Source: Gymnothorax reevesii
Taxonomy: Eukaryota; Chordata; Actinopteri; Anguilliformes; Muraenidae
Direction of reading: 5' to 3'
DNA: 64,000 nt
Assembly (NCBI GenBank): GCA_029721435.1
Contig: CM056582.1
Span: forward strand, 41,188,611 to 41,252,610
Shown: one piece after another, positions 23,418-35,835 of the stretch
Layout: each line of letters starts with the position of its first letter
How positions within the stretch are numbered: the stretch's first letter is position 1
Translations under genes and position numbers: made by a program
Notes under the pieces: model-generated
What the model was told of the DNA's origin: nothing
Database searches by the model: none
What the model saw: only the letters and a program-made list of their open reading frames with translations

Positions 23418-26273
23418 CTGAGGAGACAACAAGAGAAACGCGATCAGGCACATGCAACACAATAGCTTATAACCTCTGATAGCTTCTGTCCCTGTTTTCA
23501 CTCCAATTTTACAGAACATCCTAAATCCAAGTTACATTTCCTGAGGCCAGCTGCCCCTTTCAGGGTTGATGGGGCAACTCTATTTTTTTTTTCCACATGT
23601 ATGTATCACACAACCTTCATTAAGAAGCTATTAGAATAGAAAATGAACAAATTGAAGTTTAACAAAACAGAATATTCTCAACTGACTGTGTAGTCTTGAT
23701 TGTGCAGTCTGATGGTTCAGAGATTAGCACACTGGTCACAATGGTCACTAAAACTCATTGCAATGAGACATGGAAGTAGTATGCAGAAAAAGGAAACCAA
23801 GTAAAGTAAAAATATGTCATGCAAAGTTAAGCGAGCACAGCATGGCGAGCAGGCCTACAATGTATCAGTTTATACTATTAATGCATAAAGTAATTCCGCT
23901 GGTACAGAATGCAGATTCGCGGCAGCTCCAAGTGACTGCCCTATGATCCATGATGAGAGTATCATCGAGCTCATCACGTTATGATAACTCAAAATTTGTT
24001 GGTCGGTAAGCCTATTTCTCCTATGGTAGTATCTCATGGATAAAATACCTAACTGACAATTGAATGCAGAATTTTTACTTAATCGGTGATGAATGCATTT
24101 TCCTAATGCACCCACAGATAAAAATCTGAGCTAAAAATTCTCTGAAGAAATAACTTTGACATTTCAGACAATATTTGCACAGAGATTTCTAGATTTTTAA
24201 AAAGATATCCATTTTAACTTGCATTTCAATGAGCCGTTTAACTATTCACGCAAAGTTTGCTATCAATTTAACTTTTTGCTGAGAGGTAAGTTGGGGCAAT
24301 TAGACATTATGTAATTTATTCTGTCAAAATGCAAGTGGGAATCTGGGAACTGCACTTGGGAATAACTTCAGCTAACCTATAGTATAAAAGTCAAAACTTA
24401 TTGGTCTAATTTCAATCAACACTATTCAAAAAGGAGATATAAAAACCTATGGGTTCCCAACCTGTCCCTTAGTGTATTATTTGTGGTAATTAACCATTAG
24501 ACAACATAACGCAATCAACCTTGATCAATATTAGGATGAATGTAATCTAAATGTTCATTGCTGTTTGATTTTTGCTTTACCTATGAGGAATATAAAATTC
24601 AAAGTGCATTGCCTATGTGCTCATGGAGATGATAATTCACAGTTCTTCAATGTTTAAACAAAATTTGTTCAAGCAAATATTTTGGCGTTTTCACACTCAA
24701 GCTGAGATAGATTCTGTTGACCTATATTGTGTTTGTGTTCCTTAAGAAGGAAGGTTGGTAACACCATATTTTCATCATATCATCTTTAGTTACATAGAAA
24801 TACATGGTAAAAATATGGTATTGTTACATAACTGCCACATGCCCAAAAAAGGATGTGAATATAAGCAATTTTTAGAAAATTTTGAACTCAACCAAAACCA
24901 CCAAAATTGTTCTGGCTCTACCAATGTATTGATAAATGCAATTGTTCTCTAGGTGTGGCCAAATATTTCAAAAATTACAGCTGCAAAAATGTAATTGCTC
25001 TATTTAGCCTACCATTTGAGTTAATAGAGCTCAAAGGAGGCAGTCATTTTTAAGGTTTTTGATTTTCGGCCATTTTTAGAGCCTTGAGAGAAGAAAAGGG
25101 TACAAGCTACAGCAAATCTGACTGCATTTTCATAATCTACAGAAAAAGTTAGCTTAAGACGCTTGATTTCAAAGCTGTACATTTGAAACACTTGGAGATA
25201 TTCTTGCTTGAAGCTGCACAGAGAGGAAAGTTTGGTAAAATGGAAAAAAATAATCAAAATTTCCAGTGGCTGTAACTTCAGAACTGTTTGAGATACAGTT
25301 CAATATAGAGCTAATAATATATATGCAGCTATAACTTGTGCTGTTCCCTACTTAAAACATCTGAAACCAGGTTAAAATAGTTTTCATTTCAGCATTTTCT
25401 TCTCAGATTTCTTGCAATAATCATTTTTTCTTTGTGAGTTTGGTTATATACAAATTACTTGTTATATATAACCAACTAAGTTTAACTTGGTTGCCAGTTA
25501 GTTCTGTGAACTGTGAATTTATGTAATCAATACCATGATAACTGGGTCCCACGCCATAATTCTGCTTGACTGATCGAAAAATATTTCATAATAACAGTTG
25601 CCAACATTTCTATAGCCTTTTTCCTACATTATATTCCTTGACAGACACAATAATTTATTGATCACTGAATATCAGAAAATTACACAAACCATTTAGCGAC
25701 GTTCCAAGTAACAGCTACTGCAGCCGTTTCCATCAAGCTGTCTACTACCTCGTCCTGGGCATACGTCGCTTACCGCATGGACAATCGAACGTTAGTTGGG
25801 TTTGACGGAGATAACGCTCACAATGTTTGATAAGACTTACAACAATTTTGGGAAGGTGAAGATTAGGTTTTTCTTGTGCGTTAAAACTTCAATTTATATG
25901 CGCTTTTTATAAAAACTCTCCTCAGCTTAATTTCTGTGCTCATCTATATGTGGGGCCCGGGGAATCACCACTGCACGTTTGAAATATTGGTATTTACATT
26001 CACAGTCGGCTCAATTATCAGTCTCCATTTCCCGCCATTGGATGTGGAGTGAAAATAAATATAAGGTTGAGTCAGTAGTGGGATCTTTATCTTTTATTTT
26101 AATATGTAACATGAAATCAGTGACATCACTGATCATCACCAAAACATGGTTTCTCATAAGTTAACCTGTGCTTGAAAAAAATTATTGAATTTACTTGTCT
26201 TATTTTGCAACAGTTTGGCATATACATGAATGGTTACCAATTCATGCATTGTGAGCTCCCCAACCAAGCAGGG
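23418..26273. other. Intron sequence, nothing recognised
   Basis: A 2.9-kb AT-rich stretch with no exon, transposase or clear inverted ends. Confidence 0.5.
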
Positions 26274-26417
26274 GTGGGTTTCCCGAAAACATTTGATCTC
26301 AGGATTAACAAGTGTTTTTAAGAGATTCTTAAGTAACGTACATTCTCTCATTACGTGGGTTAGTTTAGAGCGAACTAAAGAGACGCTTTGGTTACGAACA
26401 TGTTTGGGAAACCCACG
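26274..26417. mobile_element. Small MITE-like inverted repeat element
   Basis: The left end GGTGGGTTTCCCGAAAAC is mirrored by GTTTGGGAAACCCACG on the right. A third, weaker copy (GGCTTTCGGAAACTCACC) follows at about 26470. Such GTTTCCCGAAAGC-ended MITEs are common in fish. No target duplication was defined. Confidence 0.55.
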
Positions 26418-27289
26418 CTATCTAAAGAACGATCGTAAGAGTCATTTAAAGAGGTTCTTTGCATTAAGAGGCTTTCGGAAACTCACCACAGGTTTTTTAA
26501 GGGCATTTAATGCATATATAACATTATTTTGGGGCCAATTACTGTGAAATCTGTCTGAAAGCCCAGTTGCATGTCATCTTGATAGCAGGCAGCAGTTCAG
26601 TTTTTTCATTGGTGGAATGTGTCCTGTATCCTGTTGCCTTAGAGGGACGCAGGTGGCAGGCTAAACAGCTGTCATTTGCCAAAAAGATGCCACAGGGAAG
26701 TGTCACAGACTCAATTAATTATAATGATGTAAATTGCACTCAGGACACTTCGGACATCATGAAGCTCATTCCATTACACATTAATAAAGGTTAAAGGATG
26801 GTAGGTACTGCTCTCCAGTGTTCCAGCTAGTGTCCGGAGGCCTCCTCCATGGAAGACCTGACATTTTTATAGGGAACAGAGGCTTGGTTTTCTTAACTTG
26901 TGGAGAAGGAACTTCCTTTCGTGTCATACCTCCAACAATATCAAGATTATTTTGTAATGCAAGCATGAATTAATCACTATCTATTCCCCAAAATTGTAAG
27001 ATGTTTAGGATGGTGTATCTCATTTAGGATGTTTATGAGAGAGCTGCACCTTCACTTGTTCCACACACCATACATAGAGGTAATTACATTACACAGGCGT
27101 GGGATGACTGAGTAAAAATTATTTGATCTCAGCTAATCAGCTGATTTTGACAGCAAAAAGCCAAACAAAAGCCATAACAAAACAGGCAACAACCATATTA
27201 TCACAGTTGAGAAAGGAATATGAAAAAAACAGGTTCATTACAATAGAGTGTCATTACTTGATATTTACTCAATCTGCATGTATACACTG
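26418..27289. other. Intron sequence, nothing recognised
   Basis: No exon or repeat ends recognised. Confidence 0.5.
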
Positions 27290-27660
27290 AATACAGATTG
27301 TTTAAAAAAAAAAGACCAATCTAATATATTTGGGCTGAAGTTGGTTGATTTAATCAATATCTTGGTTGTTTTATCCAGTATCTTGGTTTATTTTTTAACA
27401 GAATGTTTGCAACAAATTAATAATATGATGGCTATTTTATCAATCAGTCCTGATTGCTTGAGCATCTCTCAACAGATAGATGCCCAAACTAGCAGGATTG
27501 ATTGACAGGATAACCATTATATTGGTTGTCTGTAATCAAGATACTGGTTAATTTGACAATAATTTAGGTTAAATCAAGCAATATATTGATAAAAATCAAC
27601 CAACGTTAGCCCAAACCAATTAGACCAGTTATTGTTCAACCAATCTGTTTTTTATAGAGT
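27290..27660. mobile_element. Palindromic MITE-like element
   Basis: The left arm (about 27322-27360) contains TTTGGGCTGAAGTTGGTTGA and the right arm (about 27578-27632) the inverse TCAACCAACGTTAGCCCAAA. The outermost ACAGATTG and CAATCTGT also mirror each other. Internal copies of a CTTGGTT motif suggest a repeat-rich core. It is non-coding. Confidence 0.55.
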
Positions 27661-28945
27661 AGTTATTTAAAACAATACCACGCATATCCGCTGCAGCCTG
27701 CAAAGTGTATTTTCGACATTCAGAAGTTCTGCTTATCGTTTATTACGACAATACTTGCAGTCATACTGTTTTTCTTTTCCTTTTGAGGATGGGATGCATT
27801 CGCGCAGTCATAAAACATGGATTCCCTCAATCTTCAATCCTAACCGACTTAGCCTGTAATACAGCCACGCTAGATTCGCTTTCCAGCAGGAAATTTAACT
27901 TGCATCTGCACTGGATAGAGCGGTGTAAGGAGCAGTGTGATTGTAATCACATTCATTATGAGTGACAGTAGCGCGTGCGTCTGATTAATTCCTTCAGGAG
28001 CATCGTCGCCTTCGCAGATGTTCACAGTGGTAAAGCATAGCCAGGCAGTTGAAGTGTAGTCAAAACCTTTTTGTTTCATTGCGAGGAAGGGTCGCTATTG
28101 CAAGCCCTGCCGACGCCATCGCCAATGAATGAAATTTTCTTCCATAATAGAAACGATCGTGGAATGATATGATATGGCACAACCATTTCCCATTCAAACC
28201 TCTAAAAGGAAAAATACTATAAGATGCCTCATGTATCTGTTTCATTAGCCAAAGCCCTATTGCGAATTATCGCAAATGTCCCTCTTTTAAGACTTACTCT
28301 ACTGAATCTACTGGGCTACCTTTTAAATGACAGTGTTCAGTCACAAATCACAAGATACCTCAAGGAAGACAAAGGGGATTTTGTAAATCCGTATTCGGTA
28401 TTACCCTCATAGTTCTCACCATCTCCCCGTCTACCAATGACATAAGTGCAAAAAGCAAGCAGTTTTTGGGTGGGCATTCCATCTATTCCCATCTACACGA
28501 TACATTATTTTCTTTTTTGGCATCCAATAAATTCCCAGCATAGCCTATGGACTACACTTCAAAAACATACGCTAGGCGTGTAAGTGGTTTACGCCGACTG
28601 ATGGTCGTGTATTCAGTACAATCGCAGTGGCTGTGTGTAACGCCTAAACCTTCACTCCCTTTTTGGTGTGTGAACCAGCTTATCCCTCCTGGGCTTCAGC
28701 CTGCTCTGCGCGGTGTAATCGGAAAACAGCATTTGGTCGGTAAAATTATGCAGCTAAGCAAATTAGGTTTTTTCTAAGAAAATGGCCCCTTTGTCATTTA
28801 GGAGCAATGTCCGTTTGGTAATGTCAGAAATGTGTCACGTAGGATTACATGCAAATCAAATGGCCAGTGTACATATTGCAAGGCAAACACAGCAGCATCT
28901 TAACCTTAGTCTTCAAATCAGAGATAAAGGAAATCACAAACATAC
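27661..28945. other. Intron sequence, nothing recognised
   Basis: Small frames only; composition becomes more balanced toward the first exon of prss12. Confidence 0.5.
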
Positions 28946-29023
28946 CTCCGCGTGAACGTGTCGGCCTAACCAACAGCAGCATGCAATAATAAACGCCACT
29001 ATTTCTTTCGTAGACAAGTCCAT
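28946..29023 (-). CDS. prss12: prss12 (neurotrypsin) exon 1: signal peptide
   Basis: The ATG at 29023-29021 has A at -3 and G at +4. It opens 26 codons, MDLSTKEIVAFIIACCCW then LGRHVHAE, which form a typical signal peptide: short polar N-terminus, hydrophobic core, and a likely cleavage after HVHA. The donor GAG-GTATGT at 28945-28944 is strong and leaves phase 0, which fits the 43-bp exon at 23375. A competing frame starting at an upstream ATG (29045) has no signal-like core and would not fit exon 2. Signal sequence, linker, kringle and SRCR in this order fit neurotrypsin secretion. The assignment to prss12 is an inference from order and phase. Confidence 0.7.
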
Positions 29024-29530
29024 CCTGTTGTAAAGCATTTGTCATTGCCTGGGTTTCCAGCAGTGGATAAAGCAGATTTCACCCATCGCTTTCCAAATTC
29101 AGTCAGAGGGATCTGCCCGCGAGCGCGCGAGCAGCTCTGGTGCCCAAGTTCAGGCGACGGGTACCACGGCGGCTCCCGATCACTATTTGCTGTACAGTTA
29201 TCAGGTTGGGTGCGAACAGAACTGATACGGATGCGCCCTGCTGCGTCTACGAACACTTGCATAAAATAAAGGCATCCGCTATTGTATCAAAGCATCCCTC
29301 TGACATGTCTTCACCTCAGCAAAACGCATGAAAGAGACAGGCTTTTTTTGACGAGGACCTGTCAGGAATTACACGCCCCTTAATATGGTCCACTCATCAT
29401 CGCTCCAGCAGCTTGATGCAACTCCCAGACGAGTCGGGGAGGAAATACCAGTCCAGATACGCCGCACCAGCCGTTAGTTTTGGCGTCTCTGTGGCACGAA
29501 ATGGTCACTGAGCTCTGAGGCGGGGGGTTT
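29024..29530 (-). promoter_or_regulatory. Probable 5' UTR and CpG-rich promoter of prss12
   Basis: Upstream of the signal-peptide exon the sequence becomes GC- and CpG-rich (for example CCCGCGAGCGCGCGAGCAGC near 29116 and several CG dinucleotides to 29530), unlike the AT-rich surroundings. On the minus strand a CCATATTAAGG motif near 29385 resembles a CArG box but has seven instead of six A/T bases. The transcription start cannot be placed from sequence alone. Confidence 0.45.
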
Positions 29531-29796
29531 AAATGAACTGAACCTCTTTATTATGGGCGTCTGGTATTTCGCGAAAATCGTAGGGCCAGGTGATGGGGAG
29601 AAACCGTGAACAATATACCATAAGCTGTATATTTCGGCTTATCAGAATCAACCAATCAATCGCAGGGCGCACATACCGTTTACTCTCACACCACTTAGCA
29701 ATTTAGCGTTTCCAATTAGCCTAATGTGCACCTCTTTGGACTGTGATAGGAAACCCACAAAAGCACTTCTGGTGCATCTCAAAGCAAAGGCTGCAG

Positions 29797-29894
29797 CCCA
29801 GTGGGCACGCAACGTTGAAACAATGTTGAAAAAACGCTGTTGGGGTTGCTTCAATGTTATATCAACGTTCAATCAATGTCATGTGCCCACTGGG
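29797..29894. mobile_element. 98-bp MITE with CCCAGTGGGCAC ends
   Basis: CCCAGTGGGCAC at the left and the inverted GTGCCCACTGGG at the right. The interior is rich in CAACGTTG-like palindromes. The same end (GTGCCCGCTGGG) closes the tandem array at 39451-39911. Confidence 0.7.
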
Positions 29895-29954
29895 ACTCTT
29901 CAGAGGCTGCATTTTTGGAGGTCGTCTCTTACTTCTATCGGCCAAACTAACATT

Positions 29955-30025
29955 TAGGGTCAGGGATAAGGATAAATTTAGGATCTCGGTTTAGGGTTAG
30001 GGGTTAAGATTAGGTTTAGGGAAAC
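29955..30025. repeat. Degenerate TTAGGG-like repeat
   Basis: Imperfect TTTAGGG/GTTAGGG/GATTAGG units. Too degenerate and too short to be telomeric; probably an interstitial minisatellite. Confidence 0.5.
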
Positions 30026-30149
30026 CAGTGATGATTTGCCTGGTCCAAAGCTGTTGAACAGAGATGAAATTACCCATCTATTTGGTGGATGGAATTGAGT
30101 GACGTCCCCAAAAGATGCAGCCATTCAAGGCTGCAGCCTATGGTTTGAG

Positions 30150-30262
30150 ATGCACCCAGGGAGAACATGCAAACTCCACACAGAAACGCCCCAGGCCGGA
30201 TTCAAACCCACAACCTTTTTGCTGTGAGGTGGCAGTGCTAACTACTGTCCCACCCATATCCA
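30150..30262 (-). mobile_element. tRNA-derived SINE fragment
   Basis: On the minus strand the segment contains a box A-like GGGACAGTAGTTAGCACTG and a box B-like GGGTTTGAATCC, followed by GTGTGGAGTTTGCATGTTCT. This order is typical of a common fish tRNA-derived SINE head. The tail is missing, so it is a truncated copy. Confidence 0.65.
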
Positions 30263-31483
30263 CCAAAATATTAAAACCACTCACAGATGAAGCTAATTTT
30301 GTGACTAGCTGGTAACAACGGTGCATGGCAAGGACACAGACAGACCTTAAACGGTCACCTCAGTCATTGAACATACCCCATAAAACTCTATATTTTAATG
30401 AATCGTTTTCTAAGCCTACCACGAAAAAATCAGTAACATCCCCCCAGGCATTTTGATTTGATAACACCTTTTCGCAGAACTGTCAAGGCTTTCCACGGAG
30501 GTCGCAATTATAACCATTCTCGGCGAGTCTGGCCCTGACATCACATGTCCGTGTAGCACATTTAGTCGCTTATCCTTGTCGTTCAATTGTTGTTGCTGTC
30601 TTGAGTGTCGAGTCGACTGGATTTACTCAATAATCGCTAAAAAATGATAGTTTATTTATTTAATTTGTCTGTTGATTGAGTGATAATATGTGAGCGGGGA
30701 TGATGAAACAGAAGACCGTAGCTACACATGCATTGCAGAGGTGCATAATCCAGGGGTCAGAAAGAAAAAATCCTACCATGTTTTCATTCCACCCGTAAAC
30801 TCCTGCCAGCAGATTTCACTTGCTAATTTTACCTCCCAGCTGAAGAATAGTGCCAACTGACAGGCCTTTTGTGGCTGGAACAATATCCTGGGATGGATTT
30901 TTACTTTCTGAACCTGGATTATACACCTCTGATGCATTGTATGTATGCTCGGAACCTAATGAGCTGTCGGGAATGCTCTGGAGTCCCTGCCATGACAGAA
31001 CACGGGAATGTCAAAGAAACTTGTTCAGAGAAACAAATGATATAGCTTGCTTTATAAAGGCTGCAGACCCAGATAATTCTAATAACAAGCATTTAAATTT
31101 TGTAAGGCATGAAAAGAGAGCTTTTATTCAGGCGCAATTTTTCTGCTCTGCCTCCCAACTATGGCAATGATGATATTATTTCTCTGACAGATGGAAATAG
31201 CATGAACACTTCGCTCGCAACTCACAGGTTTTATGCTGTTAATCGATCGTTAATCATAAAATAAAAATGATCAAGGCTTGGCGACTGACAAATGTTGCTA
31301 TGTTCCAGAGATCTGTGGTCTTACCCTGCCAGTGCGCACTGATACTGGGGGAGAGGTAACATGCAGCAATTTCGCTGCTGAACAAAATTTACACAATTTG
31401 TGCAATTGGATGCTTTGAGTTTTAATTAATTTCTTTACTGACTGCGGATGATTTTCAATAAGGAAACCACTGATTTTATTTAG
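30263..31483. other. Intergenic, nothing recognised
   Basis: A 106-codon frame (30850-31170, plus strand) has no recognisable domain. No repeat ends were seen. Confidence 0.45.
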
Positions 31484-32960
31484 TTAGCAGCCAAATTTTT
31501 GCACATCTTGGGCAATGTGAAGAAGATTATGAACATTGTAGACACTGAAGGTTTCTCCATAGATCTTCCTGCAGTTTTGAACACAATACTCTGGGAGCTT
31601 TTCAGCATAGCAAATGTTCCTATTTCTTTTGTCAGAATTTGTGTCTAGCAGCAAAGAAATTGCCATTAACGAGAACCAATGGTCCAGTATATAGAGGAAA
31701 TTGTCAATATTCGGTGGCCTTCCAACATTCAAGTTCACCAAGACTCCTTGGTTGACATACAAATTCAGTTGGAAGAAGCCCTCGAAAACTAATCAGGTTG
31801 TCTATTATGATGCCTATTTGCTGGGCACCAAGTTTACAGCATCTTGGTCCATTCTTCAGTGCAACAAATATCTAACAACTCCAAGGCACACCAAATGCAT
31901 GTAATCCAAAACAAATTCTGACACACATTTTATCCCACATTCAGATAAGGGTGACACTTCTACCTGATATCCTTCATTACGATAAACGGTCTCTGAGAAC
32001 ATATCAGTTCGAGCTACAATGTCTTCGACCGTGTCATATACCACTCTTACTCTCCATCCGCCATGTATTCTGCATCACTCAAGATTTGTAGCCTGTATGA
32101 CCCTTGATACATTTCACTAAACAGCTGGCAGGTGCATCACATATAAAGCACAGCAACGATAGAGCTAATGGTTGGTTTTCAAACTGGAATCCATTCCTTT
32201 CCAGATTACGCCATTCCACAATGAAGTCACTCAGAAAATCAGACACTGAATTGGGTTTCTCTTCTTCATAATAAATAGCAACTATAAAAGGACTGCAATT
32301 TTCAAAACTGGCAAGAATGGGCCACACTGTGTTTGGACTTGATTTAAACAGAGAAAGTCCATCAATATTGACTTTTTAGTGGTACAGAGTTGTTCTTTGG
32401 CATTACAGCAGGATTGTGTGATAATATGCGAAGAATGCCATACTCGAGACCCAAATACAAATACCGTCCTCCACATTTTTCCTCAACCATTACAGATCTG
32501 GGTGTCTTTCACAATGTTCTGCATCCTTTGGCAAATCAGCATGGCCAGCATTTCTCAGAATGCCTAAGAGCTCTGTGATACTGTTCCTTATTATTGCATT
32601 TTTGGTCGCCCATTCAGCAAGATTTCCAAACAAGTCATATGGTTTATTAGGGTCATCTTCTCAATCAGCGTCATCATCAGTGGATGACTCGATGTCTGGT
32701 GGTTCATAATCATCTTGGTCACTTTCGCCACCATTAATTTCATCATCAGTAGAATCAAAATGACTAGATATGTTCCCAGCATTTTGAGCACTGGCTTCAA
32801 TTTCATCAGCAAACTCAAACGATGAGCAGGTGACTATTTTCAGCCGAAGAGGCTACAGCTGAAGAAATTTGTTCTTCATCACTGCTGCTCTGTCTAGCAA
32901 AGGCATCTGCTGCTGCTTTATTCTCTCTCCACCTTTTCCAACGGGACATTCTTTAGGCTG
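31484..32960 (-). pseudogene. CACTA/EnSpm-type (Tnp2-like) transposase remnant
   Basis: Reading from 32960 down, pieces of one protein appear in several frames. There is an acidic N-terminal part, then VWPILASFENCSPFIVAIYY and FLSDFIVEW (about 32330-32220), then QPLALSLLCFICDAPASCLV and KCIKGHTGY (about 32170-32085). After these come SECGIKCVSEFVLDYMHLVC (about 31950-31890) and a C-terminal YCVQNCRKIYGETFSVYNVH with NLLHIAQDV (about 31580-31500). The CDAPA, KGHTGY and DYMHL motifs are typical of the Tnp2-like transposases of animal CACTA/EnSpm elements. Frameshifts, stops and missing zinc-finger segments show that it is dead. No CACTA ends or 3-bp duplications were located. Confidence 0.65.
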
Positions 32961-33850
32961 GAAGGACAAATTAAGCAGTGATCATGCGCTACAAGATCTA
33001 GAAAGAATATTCAAGCAAGTAAACAAATTTTTATAATATGGTAGTTCTGTAAAAATCACAAGTTTTCCAAGGTATTAAGAGCCATATTCTGAGAGAGTGG
33101 TACTGGCGGTGGAGTTGACATCTCAGAATTGCAAGAAATGTGGCAGAATGGTGCCCATACTTGTGTAAACAGAAAATCTCAGAGTTTGAGCTCATAATAT
33201 TTATCGATATGGCTACAGCGCCACCTAGAAGTAGACAAGTCAGGTACCAGATTGAGCATTTGAGGAAAAATACCCATTTTTGACAGAATATTTTGGATAA
33301 TAGCTTCCATGTGCCAAAGTTGTTATGACTCTATTTGATCCTGAGGATACCCAAATTTTTAAAGATGTGAAAGTGCCACCTGGTAATCATGTTGGTTATA
33401 CATGCAATGACAGGAAATCTGAGTACAATGAGGAAAAAAATAAAGAAATAAAAATAATATTCCAAATTCAGGCTTATTTCAATTTCAAAAACCAGACCAA
33501 TGCCAAATTCATCTCACCCATTTCCTTTTCAGACATTAAGAGGTGGAGAAAAAAAAAGGGAGGCATTTAGTCGGGCAGGTTTTCGGTTTTTCAAGATATT
33601 GGCTCCCAAAGTTGGATGCTGGCTAAGTGGATTAACAATAATAACCTGACACCTGTGGTAATGGGTAGACCATTAATTTCAACCTTCCTTTGGGCTAAAC
33701 AAAGGACACCAGAAACAACTTTGGCGCTATGCTCCATCTTTGGAGCAGCGGCTACGGACATTGGCACAGAATTATATTGCTTAAAACATAGGCCTATATT
33801 CTAGGCCTTGAGAATTATCGACGGACATGCGCGCGCACACTCATTGTAAT
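32961..33850. other. Intergenic, nothing recognised
   Basis: Unremarkable sequence with one 81-codon frame of unknown nature (33325-33570). Confidence 0.45.
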
Positions 33851-34000
33851 TACCTCCGCCAGGAGGTTATGTTTTCAGCAGCGTTTGTCTGTTAGCAAGA
33901 TAACTCAAAGTAATGCACCGATTTTTATGAGATTTTCAGAGAAGGTGGGTATAAAGTCAAGGAACGGGTGATTAAATTTTGGCATATCTAGGCCAAAGTA
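33851..34000. repeat. Dispersed repeat with ACCTCCGCCAGGAGGTTATG motif
   Basis: The start ACCTCCGCCAGGAGGT is itself a small palindrome. It is followed by GTTAGCAAGATAACTCAAA and GATTTTTATGAGATTTTCAG, a phrase order that recurs in fish repeats. Ends are not defined. Confidence 0.4.
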
Positions 34001-35686
34001 CAGGTGAGATATACGCCAAAGTTCAAGATTTCAAGTCTTTCCGATTGGCTAGTTGCAGAAGATGGCGCTGTGTACATTCTGAAATACGTTGGTAAGCTTA
34101 ACTTAACTATTTCCAGTTTGCTTCTGCTACTGATGAGCAGATGACAGGCATATCATCCCGAAAATGTGATTATAGCAATAGCCATATTCCCAGGATTTGG
34201 CTTAATTAACCATGTATGATGTTCGCACGATTTGTCTTGATTACCTGTTACTCATATTTGCTCATTGGCACTCTTAATGAAGCATTTGCCACTCCAACGA
34301 GAAATGAGGATTTCTAACTGGCAATACATTTCCAGCCGTTCTCACTGGTGAGTGATGAACTGGCTTTAAGCGACAGATAAAATGTGAAAATATCTGATAA
34401 TTAATGTGTAAATAATCCATAACATCGAAATGCTGTTTCATAAATCTAACATTCGATCCACGCATATTTTAAGGTAAGAGTACCATACACAACCTCCAGC
34501 AAAATCGAAAAAAATAACAACTTTCTCGGCTTACCTTAATGTTTAGATACCAAGTGAAGTATTCGGGTGTGGAAAAACGTTGACCGTACATCCAGTAAAG
34601 ATAATTTACACTTTAATTTCTACAGCGGCTATACGTGCTACTAGCTTATAAAGGTGGCAGCCATGACACTGTTGACAATACTGAGGCATGCGCACTTTGC
34701 CCAGCGTATGCATAGTTCGCGATATCGCGTAGGCACGTGCGTGCTGCGCTCACTTTCCGTGCGCTAGTGTGTTCGACACCCAGCCGTTTGTGTCATTGTG
34801 AGGCTTTATTTATTTGCATCTGGACTCGCTGTTTGAGTAATTATTAGCTTGCTTTGCGCCTAACAACATTAAGTTTGGAACTTAAGTTGGCTTTATGATA
34901 TTATTCTATTGATGTCGTCTCGGTGTTGCGTACTACTCTTTGGGGGACAGCGCGTACAGTAGCAGGATCATGTCGTCTGTTAAAATTTGAGTAAAGTGGT
35001 CGACACCGTCTGTGTTTACGTCGCCACATATATACTTGGCCAGATAAAAACCTAAGGTGTCGCAGCTGCTGCTGCTACTCTAGAAAGGACCTCTTGATCT
35101 GCCACCGCTGACACTCAATCAATAAATTCCACACCATGCAATCGCTCATTTTTCTTGTTTTTTGTTGCTGATTACTACATGACCCTTTATAGTCTTGAAA
35201 CAAATTCTGTGCAGCAACGTATGACCCAATGACCCAATCATTTTATTTTCCATTCAAAATAGAAAACACACGCGAGTGCATTTAAGGCTGCACCACCTTA
35301 ACGACAATAAATAGTCATTAAGAAGGAAAAGAACCTTTTATATAATTTCGCCCTAGTGTAGCTATTTGGCTGATTATGTTTTTTGTGCCTCACACCACAA
35401 AAAATATGCCTCTATGCCTCATAACTTGAGCTGCAAGACTGCGGCACCGCGCACATTTTCTTTAATTTGTCACGACACTGATCTATTGTTCTGTCATAAG
35501 CATGGCGAATGTGCGCAAAGTTTAGCATATATATACCCAGTGGTGGATTGTGTTTTCGCACGCCTACACTTCAAGCAAGTATTGAATTTCTTCGTTTGAA
35601 CGGAGAGATCCTTTCACCGCTGCGGCATTTCTCGCGGCGTGCCAGCACACTCTCGCTCACACTTTTCACCAAACAAACTAAACATC
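34001..35686. other. Intergenic; CpG-rich patch at about 34660-35130
   Basis: The patch holds GCGCACTTTGCCC, TTCGCGATATCGCG and other CpG-rich motifs, then a TTATTTATTTG element and AATAAA near 35121. It could be a promoter or an LTR piece, but no partner or ORF supports either reading. Confidence 0.35.
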
Positions 35687-35831
35687 TCTATCCCTAACCT
35701 AACTCGCAGGGTATGCTATCCTTATCCCTAACCTTAACCCAACTCATAGGGAATGCTATCCCTATTCCTAACTCTAACCTTAACCTTAACCCAACTCATA
35801 GGGAATGCAATCCCTATTCCTGTGCCTAGCC
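35687..35831. repeat. Minisatellite, left part
   Basis: Units of roughly 50-60 bp with the phrase CCTTAACCCAACTCATAGGG and ATGCTATCCCTATTCC, about three copies. The array continues at 36906 on the other side of a piggyBac-like insertion. Confidence 0.75.
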
Positions 35832-35835
35832 TTAA

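Noticed and set aside
23274..23519. Minus-strand 81-codon frame with a hydrophobic, signal-like stretch
   Set aside because: The hydrophobic part is the translation of the polypyrimidine tract before the 43-bp exon; only 23375-23417 behaves as coding.
28845..29262. Longer minus-strand frames overlapping the signal-peptide exon
   Set aside because: Neither has a signal-like core or fits the phase of exon 2; they are shadows of the chosen frame and its 5' UTR.
29955..30025. TTAGGG-like units as an interstitial telomere
   Set aside because: Units are too degenerate and few; a related CCCTAACC-type minisatellite occurs at 35687.
30138..30326. 62-codon minus-strand frame
   Set aside because: It reads through the A and B boxes of a SINE fragment.
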